From Salticus scenicus (Eukaryota > Arthropoda > Arachnida > Araneae > Salticidae), in the NCBI GenBank assembly GCA_963930645.1, contig OZ005650.1, positions 235,318,188 to 235,382,187 on the forward strand: a stretch of 64,000 nucleotides of DNA, read 5' to 3'. A model generated the notes under the pieces. It saw nothing but the letters and a program-made list of their open reading frames with translations, was not told the origin of the DNA and did not search any database. Each line of letters starts with the position of its first letter. The stretch's first letter is position 1. Positions 1 through 11,030 of the stretch are shown here, one piece after another. The position numbers were made by a program, and so were the translations under genes.

Positions 1-1330
1 TCGATAAATCCCGTTTCTTTAAGTGTCAGACACATATAAACAATCCAAGCGCCAAACTTCGTGACCGCAGTTCTCATAAATTTCCCAGGACAAATATAGC
101 GCTAGAAAGAGTGTCTCAAATTTGCCCTTTGTAACACATATCATCCGTCTCCCCCGCCCCCCCCCCCCAAAAAAAAAGGCAAATCACAAAAAACCAAAAA
201 CGTGTTTTGGAAATGTCCTAAAGAAGTCACATGGCTGTTTTTAGCATGTATGTTTCATTTTTGGTAGAGTTTACTCAAAAATATAGAATATGCAAAATTT
301 CCCGCCAAAAATGGATTTCTCCTATCCCTCCCCTTAAAATTCGAAATTTCCTAAATTGCAGATAATGTTTTAGTTGTACTAATGTATAATCTCCCCTTGT
401 ACAGTTTCTTCACTATGAAGTAATTTGGAGCCGAGTTATGCTTACAAAGGGATTTTGTCTTCTGTCCCACCTTGGGGTTGAATAGGGGTAATTTTGATTA
501 ATCCCGTTACTTTAGTTGTCGGATACATATAAACAATCCAAGCACCAAAATTCGTGACCACAGTTCCCTTAGATTTCTCAGGACAAATTTAGCGCTAAAA
601 GGGGTGACCCGAGTTTTCCCCCTCGTTACCCCCCCCCCCCCCCAAAAAAAAAAAAAAAAAAAAAAAATGGGTTTTTGGAAAAATCTTAACGAAGTCGTAT
701 AGCTTTTTTCAACATCCTTATTCCATTTTTGGAAGAGTTGTACTCAAAAATGCAGAATTTTCGATATTTCCCGCAAAAAAAATATTTTTCCCCTCCCTTC
801 CCTTAAAAATCGAAAATTCCTAAATTGCAGATAATGTATTATTTGAATTCATGTTTAGTTTCCCCATGTGCAATTTCTTTACTGTGAAGTAATTAGGAGC
901 CGAGTTATACTTACTAACGTGTTTTTGTCCTTTGCTCTTCCCAGGAGGGGAAGGGGAGTAATTTCGGAAAAGTTGAAGGATATAATTTTAAGTTGGGTAA
1001 AGACCTAAATTCCTGCGAAGCGCCGTTGAATTCTGTCCAGCGCCGTTCTCAAGTGATACCCCGACAAACGTGTTTTTGTCTTTTGCCCCCCCCCCCAGGG
1101 TGGAACGTGGGGGAATTTCTGAAAAGTTGATAGATATAATTTTAAGTTGGATGAAGACCTAAATTCCTGCCAAGTGCCACAGAATTCCGTCCAGCCGTTC
1201 TTGCGTGATACCTGGACAAAAAAAGCGACTTAAAGACACGATGACACACACACATACACACGCACACAGGCAAAAATTTCTGAAGTCACTTTGGCTTTCA
1301 TGGTGTGTGAAACGTGAAGATATCGCAATT
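1..1330 (-). repeat. Tandem-repeat block with ~480 bp units (possible fifth helentron-like family)
   Basis: Two long units and a partial third are visible. The phrase ACATATAAACAATCCAAGC recurs about 497 bp apart (near 30 and 527), CCTAAATTGCAGATAATGT recurs about 470 bp apart, and the GTGTTTTTGTC plus poly-C block recurs near 918 and 1068. The block ends with a CA-rich microsatellite (1240-1270) and a stretch containing GTGAAACGTGAAGATATCG. Read on the minus strand, this order (5' block, microsatellite, internal repeats) resembles families 1-4 described below. No coding potential is seen. The left end lies outside the window. Confidence 0.6.
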
Positions 1331-1447
1331 TTTTTTTTTATTCTGACAAATTTACAGACAAAAGTCTAATTTTATTAGTTTAGATGTATTTTTTTTACTT
1401 TGCTGACTACGTTTTTATTCATTTCAATCCTTAAATTACTGACTATT

Positions 1448-2771
1448 AGTTCCCCATCATACTATAGGTATGGGGAACTTAGGTAATCGTGAAAATTTTC
1501 GACCTCGGTTTTTTGACTTTTCTACACGTTTTCAGGTGTGAGGAATCCGAAAATGACAAAATGTCTATGGTGTCTGTCTGTAGGGTGTCTGTTAGTGTGT
1601 TAGTCTGTTAGTGTGTTAGTCCGTTAGTTTGTTAGTCTGCGTACACAATATCTCAAGAAAAAATTGTCGCAGAGAGGTCAGATCAGTTTTAAAATATTAC
1701 TTTCGACACTGGCAAGAACCGTATTTATTTGCAGCATTCGAATTTAAAAACTTCGTAAGTTATTAGAAATTTACGATTTTCTTAACATGGGAGAATAGGA
1801 CAAAAATTCACTTAAACGTGTATTAAATGGAAACTTTTTACTGTAAAAATGTCAGACCAGTTTTAAAATATCCGTTTTGATGTCGGAATGAACATCAGTA
1901 ACTATAAATATGCTACTTTGAAAATTTCGCAAGTTATTGGAAATTTACGAATTTCTTAACATGGCAGTATAGGCAAAATTTCACATAAACGTCAATTTTG
2001 AGAGAGATTTTCATCGTAAAGATGTCAGACTACTTTTGAAATATTATTTAGGACACTGGCATGAATATTAATGAATTTGAATTTTCCAATATAAAGATTT
2101 CGTAAATTATTGGAAATTTACGAATTTCTTAACATGCAGAATAGAGAAAATTTCACATAAACGTCAATCTTGAGGGATATTTTCATCGTAAAGATGTCAG
2201 ACCACTTTCGAAATATTATTTAGGATGCTGGCATGAATATCATAGACTATGATTTTTCCAATTTAAAAAATTCGTAAGTTATTTGGAAATTACGATTTAC
2301 TTAACATGTCAAAATAAGGCAAAATTGAGCATAAACTTCCATTTTTGAGGATTCTAAATACATTAGACAGCTTGAAAATTACGTTTATGATATTTTTTTG
2401 AACATGATTGAATACAAATATTCTACTAGGAAAATTTCGTAAATTATTGGTAATTTACGATTTCATCAACATAGCGAAATTGTAAATTTTTCATATAAAT
2501 ATAAATTTTGAGGATTATTGCATTGGAAATAGTAGCATGAAAACTAAACAACGGAATTGACCCCGATAAAATAAATTAATAGATTAGAATAAGATAAATA
2601 TATCGAAGTGAACGGTGGATAGCCTATTAGGCGGGGATTTCATTCTGTCACTGTATCAAGCTTTGGTCAAATTCATTTCTTTTAACATGATTATAATATG
2701 TCTCGCACTAGAAATTTCTGAGAACATAAATATGATGGGGAACTGAGCAGAGTCCACCTATGCCAACTAGT
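1448..2771 (+). mobile_element. Family 1 non-autonomous element, copy 1 (helentron-like)
   Basis: The left end is a palindrome, AGTTCCCCAT ... ATGGGGAACT, with a short loop. It is followed by a block with TCGACCTCGG and TACACGTTTTCAGG and by a (TGTCTGTTAG)n microsatellite. The body is five degenerate direct repeats of about 172 bp, each with a motif like TTATTGGAAATTTACGA and AACATGG (near 1756, 1929, 2102, 2273 and 2439). Near the right end ATGATGGGGAACT repeats the left arm; a small hairpin (GGAACT/AGTCC) and the terminus CTAGT follow. There is no ORF. The CTAGT end plus hairpin and T/A-rich flanks resemble Helitron or helentron-associated elements; the class is an inference. Confidence 0.75.
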
Positions 2772-3557
2772 TTTTTAAATCAATTTGAAAATGTTTCATT
2801 CTTACCTCTATTAAATAAATCACGAGAAAAACACTTTAAAAATCATACTATATTTTAATAACTATGAATTACAGCTAAAAAGCAATCTGTTGTCAATCGG
2901 TAAACACGAGACATTAGAGCTTCAATATTATTCTAATAATATTTTAGTAGACAAAATTGGTTATATTGCCGAAAGGCAACACAAGGCATATTAGTGTTAA
3001 GCTTTAGCGTATTTTTCCCTCTCGATTTACAACAGAGTCTGTGTTGTCCGAATTTTCGGTTCTTCGAGGTAGCATCTGTCCACATCATCTCGGATAAGCA
3101 AGGCTTTACAGTGGTTTTATACTTTATTACATATTTTCACTTAAGGATTTCTCTTATGATTTGGGAATTTGCTAGAAAAGTACATAATTTTCTTAAATCG
3201 CCAAATTTAAGAAATGGACTTACTATATTCATAAATTCATAGTGTAGACTATTTCACTTCTGTTTTATACGATTATTTACAACTATAAAAACTGAATATC
3301 TAATTCGAATAACGATGTTCTAAAAAAATGTACCCTTTTTTTCTGTTTGCTATTTTTTTCCTTAACACGCCTTACGGTCATATAAGTGTTGGACGATAAA
3401 ATTAGAGTGCCTAATATTTTCTTTATTAGTCTTATTTTTGTATCATTTGTATCTTTGATTTTTTATATTTCCTTATAATATATATTTCCCAATTTTTAGA
3501 TTACAGATAATTTTTTTCCTCGAACAAGTTACTGGATTTGTTTTTCTTTTCCTTTTT
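2772..3557. other. AT-rich spacer, no gene recognised
   Basis: About 790 bp between family 1 copy 1 and the start of copy 3. A short ORF at 2994-3242 has no recognisable motif and looks accidental. I see no repeat structure or terminal repeats here. Confidence 0.5.
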
Positions 3558-4033
3558 AATTCCCCATCATACTATAGGTGGCTGAATATCACATAAGTGT
3601 GCATTTTGGATTTTTTTAAACTTTTTTTTCAAACTTTGTATTTTAATTTGAATTTTTTAAAATAAGTTCGTAAGTACATCTTAAATAAATTCTGAGTTTG
3701 ACAGAGATCGATCATAATTTTTTTAAATTTTATTGAAATTTTTTAATAAAAATTTATAATTTTAATTATCTTATAAAATCAAAATTACCATTTAAATTTT
3801 TTTTTTGTGGTTCAGATTATTTAAAAAATACAAGACTTCCCATTTTAAAAAATAAAATTAAATTAAAAACTCCAAAATTTGTAAATTTAAAAAAAAAAAA
3901 AAATAAATAAAAAAATTTAAATTTAATTTTTTATAAACATAAATTATATCAATGGGAAATATCATAGACTGCATACCTCTTGACTATAAACTGGAAATAA
4001 TTAGTTTACTTGCATTAAATTTTTAATTATAGC

Positions 4034-4190
4034 ATTTAAAGATGTCAAAAAATGATGTCACTGAAATGACTGGTTTGTCACTGAAATGACAATGTTTGTC
4101 ACTGAAACGACTGTTTGTCACTGAAATGACAATATTTGTCAAAATGACTATTTTTCACTGAAATAACATTGTTTGTCAATGAAATAGGAC
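4034..4190. repeat. Minisatellite of TTTGTCACTGAAATGACAAT
   Basis: About seven degenerate copies of a ~20-22 bp unit built on GTCACTGAAATGAC, which is itself an imperfect palindrome (GTCA ... TGAC). Related GTCATTTTCGTGAC / GTCACGAAAATGAC words recur at about 4810, 4838, 5187 and 6703 inside the same element X. Confidence 0.75.
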
Positions 4191-4568
4191 CATATAATAT
4201 TAAAAATGGAACATATTAGAACAATAGAGAAAAGATTGTGAAGGGAAAAGAAAGAGCAATAATGAGAATATCAAACAATTTTATTGTATTAAAATCCTTG
4301 TAGTTACAAGTTTAATGATTAACTGAACTAAATTCAGAAAAAGCATTTTGAACATTATTAAAATCTTCATCCTGAAGTTTAAAATATCTATTTGAAGCAG
4401 GTTCAGGAGAATTCCTAATTTTGCACAGAATATGTGGCACTTGAATTTCATGGACATCCTCTTTCTCAGGCCATGCAAACTTATTTTTTCTGCATCTTGC
4501 CATAAATGACACAAGTAAAATATTTTGAGTAACATTCTCAATGACACCTTAAAGGGGGCAAAAAAAAA

Positions 4569-4569
4569 A

Positions 4570-4608
<39 letters not shown>

Positions 4609-4610
4609 TA
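4569..4610. repeat. (ATA)n microsatellite
   Basis: An uninterrupted run of about 13 AAT/ATA triplets flanked on both sides by A-runs. Confidence 0.9.
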
Positions 4611-5347
4611 AAAAAAAAAAATTAAAAGTTTGCTTTTTTAATTGTATCTTAATATTAATGTCGTATGTATTTTTTTATATTTACCTGGATACCGGAAAGT
4701 ACTTTAAATATTTAAATATAAAGCTTATCCTACACCAACAAATCTTTTAACTCAAAATAAAAAATTATTTAAATCCAGGGCTTACAAAATAGTAAATCTG
4801 CAACAAATGTCATTTTCGTGACGTCACAAAAATGACCGTCACGAAAATGACAAATCGTCAATAATTCGTTCTGTACAGAAAAACATGCTTTCACTAAGCC
4901 GATATCGTCACATTTCCTTCTTCTGGTCGTCATTCTATATTAAAATAAAACTTTGTTCTAAATTTTATAATAATATTTTTTTTATTTTTTATGCATCTCG
5001 AAAATTACAAGCTATAAAAATACGCACAGCATGTAAACAATAAAAATAATTTTAACTCTTACCTGTTTTTAATTTTCTTGAGATTTATTTTCTCCACATA
5101 TCGTCAATGTTGATTTCTGATCTTAAACTTTAAAAAAAGTGAATGGTGGCACCATCCCTTGATGATATATGAAGTTATTTTCACGTGTCACGAAAATGAC
5201 GTCAAGACTTGCATACAAGCATTTTAATTACTAATGCATGAAAATTAACGTAATTAAAAAGAAAAAAAATTTCCTTTGAAAACAAATAGTTTTTTTTTTT
5301 ACAATAATTAACAACTATTATCATTATCATTTTATTTTTCTTAGTAA

Positions 5348-6661
5348 ACTAGTTGGCATAGGTGGACTCTGCTCAGTTCCCCATCATATTTATGTTCTCA
5401 TAAATTTCTAGTGCGAGATATATTATAATCATGTTTAAAAAAAAAAAAAAAATTGACCAAAGCTTGATACAGTGACAGAATGAAATCCCCACCTAATAGA
5501 CCATCCACCGTTCACTTCGATATATTTACCTCATTCTAATCCATTAATTTATTTCATCAGGGTCAATTTCGCTGTTTAGTTTTCGTGCTAATATTTCCAA
5601 TGCAATAATCCTCAAAATTCATATTTATATGAAAAATTTACAATTTCGCTATGTTGGTAAAATCGTAAATTACGAATAATTTACGAAATTTTCTTATTAG
5701 AATATTCGTATTCAATGATGTTCAAAGAAATATCATAAACGTAATTTTGAAGTTGTCTAATGTATTTAGGATCCTCAAAATGGAAGTTTATGCTCAATTT
5801 TGCCTTATTCTGACATGTTAAGTAAATCGTAAATTCCAAATAAATTACGAATTTTTTACATTGGAAAAATCATAGTCTATGATATTCATGCAAGTATCCT
5901 AAATAATATTTCGAAATTGGTTTCACGCCTTTACGGTGAAAATATCCCTCAAGATTGACGTTTATGTGAAATTTTGCTCTGTTTTGCCATGTTAAGAAAT
6001 TCGTAAATTTCCAATAACTTACAAAATTTTTATATTGGAAAATTCTTAGTGATTAATATTCATTCCAGTGTCCTAAATAATATTTCAAAAGTAGTCTGAC
6101 ATCTTTACGATGAAAATATCGCTCAAAATTGACGTTTATGTGAAGTTTTCCCCTATACTGCCATGTTAAGAAATTCGTAAATTTCCAATAACTTGCGAAA
6201 ATTTCAAAGTAGCATATTTATAGTTACTGATGTTCATTCCGGCATCAAAACGGATATTTTAAATCTGGTCTGACATTTTTAGAGTAAAAAGTTTACATTT
6301 AATGCACGTTTAAGTGAATTCTCGTCCTATTCTCCCATGTTAAGAAAATCGTAAATTTCTAATAACTTACGAAGTTTTTAAAATCGAATGTTGCAAATGA
6401 ATAGGGTTCTTGCCAGTGTCGAAAGTAATATTTTAAAACTGATCTGAACTCTCTGCGACAATTTGTTCTTGAGATATCGTGTACACAGACTAACAAACTA
6501 ACGGACTAACGGACTAACAGACACCCTACAGACAGACACCATACAAATTTTGTTATTTTCGGATTCCTCACATCTGAAAACGTGTAGAAAAGTCAAAACA
6601 CCGAGGTCGAAAATTTTCACGATTACCTAAGTTCCCCATACCTATAGTATGATGGGGAACT
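5348..6661 (-). mobile_element. Family 1 copy 2, reverse orientation, inside element X
   Basis: Starts with ACTAGTTGGCATAGG (reverse of the 3' terminus) and ends with the 5' palindrome GTTCCCCATACC ... GGTATAGTATGATGGGGAACT-type arm at 6632-6661. It is the reverse complement of copies 1 and 3 over its whole length, including the five ~172 bp internal repeats and the (TGTCTG) tract. With copy 1 it forms a 1.3 kb inverted repeat, and with copy 3 a second one. Confidence 0.75.
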
Positions 6662-8532
6662 AAAAACATACTTTGTATGTAAACATTTGGTCTTGGAGAC
6701 AGTCACGAAAATGACGATTTTATGGTTTAAAATTTTCTAAAAAATACTGAAATTGCTATAAACTCACATTTTATGATTGGATGCTTTTTTAAAAAGATAC
6801 TTCTAAAGAATAATAATAAAATTTTACAATTTATTTGCTTAAAATTAATAATAAAGACCTGAAACACTAAAATGCACATTTATGTGATATTCAGACAGGT
6901 ATGGGGAACTTAGGTAATCGTGAAAATTTTCGACCTCGGTTTTTTGACTTTTCTACACGTTTTCAGATGTGAGGAATCCGAAAATGACAAAATTTCTATG
7001 GTGTCTGTCTGTAGGATGTCTGTTAGTCTGTTAGTCTGTTAGTCTGTTAGTGTGTAAGTCCGTTAGTTTGTTAGTCTGTGTACACGATATCTCAAGAACA
7101 AATTGTCGCAGAGAGGTCAGATCAGTTTTAAAATATTACTTTCGACACTGGCAAGAACCCTATTTATTTGCAACATTCGAATTTAAAAACTTCGTAAGTT
7201 ATTAGAAATTTACGATTTTCTTAACATGGGAGAATAGGACAAAAATTCACTTAAACGTGCATTAAATGGAAACTTTTTACTGTAAAAATGTCAGACCAGT
7301 TTTAAAATATCGGTTTTGATGCCGGAAGGAACATCAGTAACTATAAATATGCTACTTTGAAAATTTCGCAAGTTATTGGAAATTTACGAATTCCTTAACA
7401 TGGCAGTATAGGGCAAAATTTCACATAAACGTCAATTTTTAGAGATATTTTCATCGTAAAGATGTCAGACTACTTTTGAAATATTATTTAGGACACTGGT
7501 ATGAATATTAATGAATTTGAATTTTCCAATATAAAGATTTCGTAAATTATTGGAAATTTACGAATTTCTTAACATGCAGAATAGAGAAAATTTCACATAA
7601 ACGTCAATCTTGAGGGATATTTTCATCGTAAAGATGTCAGACCACTTTCGAAATATTATTTAGGATGCTGGCATGAATATCATAGACTATGATTTTTCCA
7701 ATTTAAAAAATTCGTAAGTTATTTGGAAATTACGATTTACTTAACATGCCAGAATAAGGCAAAATTGAGCATAAACTTTCATTTTGAGGCTCATAAATAC
7801 ATTAGACAACTTCAAAATTACATTTAGGATATTTGTTTGAACATGATTGAATACAAATATTCTAATAGAAAAATTTCGTAAATTATTCGTAATTTACGAT
7901 TTTACCAACATAGCGAAATTGTAAATTTTTCATATAAATATGAATTTTGAGGATTATTGCATTGGAAATAGTAGCATGAAAACTAAACTACGGAATTGAC
8001 CCTGAAAAAATAAATTAATAGATTAGAATAAGATAAATATATCGAAGTGAACGGTGGATAGCCTATTAGGCGGGGTTTTCATTCTGTCACTGTATGAAGC
8101 TTTTGTCAAATTCATTTCTTTTAACATGATTATAATATGTCTCGCACTAGAAATTTATGAGAACATAAATATGATGGGGAACTGAGCAGAGTCCACCTAT
8201 GCCAACTAGTTTAAATTTAATGATGCTTGAAATCGGTAAAAAATAAATAAAAATGCGTTTCCAGAAAGAAATAACGATTTTCCATCAAAATAAGAGTTAT
8301 GTCATCCTTTACTGTTCTTAGGTATTTCACTTAATATCAAACTATAATTACTTTTTTGCTTCATCAAATATAAATATATATGTGAGGTGATGAAATATCT
8401 CCCGAAAATACTTTTTTTTTAGATAAAATACAATTGTTTATTGTATTTATCCATACAATTAAAATTTAAAAAAATAAAAGTTTTAGTTATATAATAAAGC
8501 AGCTTTTAATTTTTGTACAAAAAGATAAGTAG

Positions 8533-8878
8533 AGTTTAAATTATGATACATGAAAATGACAGTGGGATTTACAAAGAACAGAAACAATAAAGATTACAAC
8601 AGTGTTAATAAACAAGATGAAAAAGTTAATGTTAAAATTATTTAAACCAAAAGTTTAATATAAGCTGTTTTATCCCCATGAGCAGGTGGAGATACCAATT
8701 TTGAATACGTCATTTTTCTGAATTGATGAATTCTCATCTTCTGATGAGGATAATAGAGTTTGTATCAAATTTTGAAATTAACTTTCCTTTCTTGTTTATT
8801 AACACTTTTATAATTCTTCTTGTGTCTGTTGCTTGTACATTCCACTGTTATTTTCATATATCATAATTTAAATTAAAT
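8533..8878. repeat. Imperfect ~90 bp inverted repeat, possible foldback or MITE
   Basis: Left arm 8533-8625 (AAATTATGATACATGAAAAT ... GTTAATAAACAAG) is matched by the reverse complement of 8786-8878 (CTTGTTTATTAACAC ... ATTTTCATATATCATAATTT) with several mismatches. A loop of about 160 bp lies between. Target-site duplication and class could not be set. Confidence 0.55.
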
Positions 8879-9010
8879 TTATAGAGAAAATATATCCCAT
8901 TTAGAGACACTTTTAAAAGACACATGTAACGTTTTAAATTAATAAATAAAACACTTTAAAACACGTATAAAAGTTTTAAAAACATTTATTTAATTAAAAA
9001 CTACATATTT

Positions 9011-9053
9011 TTAAGCTTTTCGCCCTGAAAAACAGGGCATCATCAGGAAATCT
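9011..9053 (-). ncRNA. Degraded hammerhead ribozyme (left foldback arm)
   Basis: Mirror copy of the right-arm ribozyme. CTGATGA, stem II GCCCTG/CAGGGC and GAAA are all kept (9018-9046), but stem I is damaged by mismatches next to the core, so self-cleavage is less likely than in the right arm. Confidence 0.55.
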
Positions 9054-9686
9054 ACATGGTTTTGTACAGTGTGCAGCTGTGTTACAAATATATATACCAT
9101 AAATCAGGTTAAAGCTACAGTTATATCGCTACTTTAATACAAAAAATTTTTAGTTCATTGGTTGGAGCCATTCTACATTGACACTGAGGCAACACTTGAT
9201 TACTGCAACTTGCGTTGGAAAAAGTCAGTTTTGGATGGCTATTGGAATGTCTGGTGTGGTTGTAACATCAAGGTGAAGAAAACTTATCGAGCAATGGTAG
9301 ACTCATTCTGTTTGAGGAGTCAATGGATGGAAGCTGAAACACTGGACTGGAGTTAACAACTGTTTACAAGTTTCTAACAGTTGTTAACGCCAGTCCAGTG
9401 TTTCAGCTTCCATCCATTGACTCCTCAAACAGAATGACTCTACCACTGCTCGACAAGTTTTCTTCACCTTGATGTTACCACCACGCCAGCCTTTCCAATA
9501 GCCATCCAAAACTGACTTCTTCCAACGCAAGTTGCAGTAATCAAGTGTTGCCTCAGTGTCAATGTAGAATGGCTCCAACCAATGAACTAAAAATTTTTTG
9601 TATTAACGTAGCGATGTAACTGTAGCTTTAACCTGATTTATGGTATATATATTTGTAACACAGCTGCACACTGTACAAAACCATGT

Positions 9687-9735
9687 ATATTTCCTGATGA
9701 TGCCCTGTTTTACAGGGCGAAAAGCTTAGAAATAT
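9687..9735 (+). ncRNA. Hammerhead ribozyme, minimal type I (right foldback arm)
   Basis: Parts in order: stem I strand ATATTTC (9687-9693), core CTGATGA (9694-9700), one extra T, stem II GCCCTG/CAGGGC with a short T-rich loop (9702-9718), GAAA (9719-9722), a tiny palindromic stem III AGCT, TA at 9727-9728, and GAAATAT (9729-9735), a perfect 7 bp partner of the first strand. The predicted cleavage is after A9728. The very short stem III is typical of PLE hammerheads, which are thought to act as dimers. The unpaired base between the core and stem II is not canonical, so activity is uncertain. Confidence 0.7.
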
Positions 9736-10006
9736 GTAGTTTTTAATTAAATATATGTTTTTAAAACTTTTATACGTGTTTTAAAGTGTTTTATTTATTA
9801 ATTTAAATTTATAATTTTTCTCTGTCAAAGTTTAATGGTCCTTTTTACTCATATAGGCGTAAGTAATTTAAGTTGGTTTTGTCTTTTAATTGGAACTAAA
9901 AATAAGTTTCTGTGCTAGCTTTTTTACTGTGTCACAATCAGTTTTATTTTTGTGTTGTTGGTGTTATCATGTATCTTCTAAAAGATAATTTTTTATGAAA
10001 TATTAA

Positions 10007-10007
<1 letters not shown>

Positions 10008-10052
<45 letters not shown>
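10008..10052. repeat. (AT)n microsatellite
   Basis: About 20 TA dinucleotides immediately followed by a short GGGTG-rich run. Confidence 0.9.
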
Positions 10053-10054
<2 letters not shown>

Positions 10055-10179
10055 GTGTGGGTGGGTGTGTAACTAAAACTTCTATTTCAATTTTTTAGTA
10101 ATTATTTAATATATGTGGTGAAAAAGTAGAGAAACATACACATTTTCGTGCCTTACATATTTGTTCTGATCTGTCTAGT

Positions 10180-10769
10180 ATTTAGAAAGAAATTAATTAT
10201 TTAAAATCACTTGCTCTTTCTCGGGGCTACAGTCCGTCTATTACCGATAAAGCTACATATAAATTCAGAGAATCCTAAACGTTCTGCTTCCAGATTGAAC
10301 AATCACAGTCTCATCCCAGTTATTTTAGCATATTATTCATCACTTCTTTTAAACTTTCTAAAATTCTTTCACCATTTTGTTTTAAGGTAATTTACAAATC
10401 CATCAACAAAGTTAAAATATGTTCTCTGAAAGATCCAATTCCTACTGAAAACCAATCTGGCATTTATTTAATCCCGTGTTCGTCGTGCAATTTAAGTTAT
10501 ATTGGTCAAACAAGGAGGCGTTTGAAACATAGAATAAATGAGCACCGTCGAAATGTTCGTAATGAAGAGCCAAATTTCCAATTGCTTTCCACTGCTGGGC
10601 TCATGATCATCGTTTTGATTTTTCTAAAATTAACACAATTTCATCTCCTGTTTTCTCTTCCCATTTGGATATTCATGAAGCTCTTTACATATTTAAAAAT
10701 TCTAAAAATTTTGTTAATGATATTTCTTCAACTCCGTTCTTGTCTGATGCTTGGAAATTACTCACATAA
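10180..10769 (+). pseudogene. Penelope-like element, C-terminal part with GIY-YIG endonuclease (decayed)
   Basis: The reading frame at 10185-10270 gives a helix-rich linker peptide (KEINYLKSLALSRGYSPSI) like the one in the other PLE of this window. A further stretch from about 10345 leads into SLKDPIP, then GIYLIPC, then LSYIGQTRRRLKHRINEH, which is the GIY and YIG pair of the endonuclease. Near 10585 the frame shifts; the continuation HCWAHDHRFDFSKINT ... DIHEALYIF ... LSDAWKLL runs in another frame to a stop at 10769. A stop near 10275 also breaks it, and the reverse-transcriptase catalytic part is absent. PLEs use this enzyme to nick the target for reverse transcription. This copy is dead. 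Confidence 0.75.
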
Positions 10770-10969
10770 CTTCGAATTTCATTTAATTTTGATATTTTTA
10801 AGTTTTTTAGATTTTGTTATATTTTTTAATCTTATTTATTTATTTATTTTCTCCTTTCATTTGATAATTCTGATCACAGCAATATTTATGTTTACATTCG
10901 TCTTTATATATTTTTGCTCTTCACTTAAAACGATTTTGTGCGTTGCCGCTTTAATTGCAAAACTCATGC

Positions 10970-11030
10970 CTACTTTGTTCGCTTGACGAAGAGTTTGTGT
11001 TTTTTCAACCCGAAACAATTATTGTGAGTT
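10970..11030 (+). other. Possible decayed hammerhead-like motif after the PLE fragment
   Basis: TTGACGA, a weakly paired stretch and GAAAC occur in the order of a hammerhead core just 3' of the PLE fragment. The first core base is changed (C to T) and no stem I partner is clear. Confidence 0.2.

Larger units (their letters stand above)
3579..6896. mobile_element. Element X: TIR element inserted in family 1 copy 3
   Basis: The ends are inverted repeats: CTGAATATCACATAA followed by GTGTGCATTTT at the left, and AATGCACATTTATGTGATATTCAG at the right. The triplet AGG flanks both sides (3576-3578 and 6897-6899), consistent with a 3 bp target duplication. Without the nested family 1 copy 2 it is about 2 kb. 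The interior holds GTCA-type palindromic repeats and no coding region. A 3 bp duplication is compatible with PIF/Harbinger or CACTA types, but no transposase is present to decide. Confidence 0.6.
3558..8210 (+). mobile_element. Family 1 copy 3, split by element X
   Basis: The left palindrome arm (AATTCCCCATCATACTATAGG) is at 3558-3578 and the rest of the element (TATGGGGAACTTAGG onward) resumes at 6900 and runs to CTAGT at 8206-8210. Copy 1 shows that these two halves are normally contiguous. Body, microsatellite and 3' end match copy 1 closely, so the copies are of similar age or family. The interruption falls in the loop of the 5' hairpin. Confidence 0.75.
8938..9803. mobile_element. Foldback element with ~420 bp arms
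   Basis: A near-perfect inverted repeat centred near 9367: arms 8938-9358 and 9376-9803 with a loop of about 17 bp. The outer ends (AATAAATAAAACACTTTAAAACACG) and the inner ends (CACTGGACTGGAGTTAAC) are complementary in the two arms. Each arm carries a hammerhead-type core, the right one intact. This type I minimal hammerhead is known from the terminal repeats of Penelope-like elements, so the foldback may be two PLE ends head to head. The ORFs on either strand at 9162-9356 and 9384-9578 are mirror images caused by the inverted repeat, not genes. Confidence 0.8.

Noticed and set aside
4034..4190. Regular short repeats that could suggest a CRISPR array
   Set aside because: The unit is ~20 bp with no unique spacers, in a eukaryotic transposon; it is a minisatellite.
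9162..9578. Two 64-codon ORFs, one on each strand, with nearly the same protein
   Set aside because: They are the two arms of the foldback inverted repeat, so each is the mirror of the other. No family is recognised and no independent coding evidence exists.
10522..10986. A 154-codon ORF with many hydrophobic residues
   Set aside because: Only its first ~20 codons are in the PLE frame. After a frameshift the rest is a shifted reading of PLE and AT-rich DNA, which gives a false membrane-like protein.
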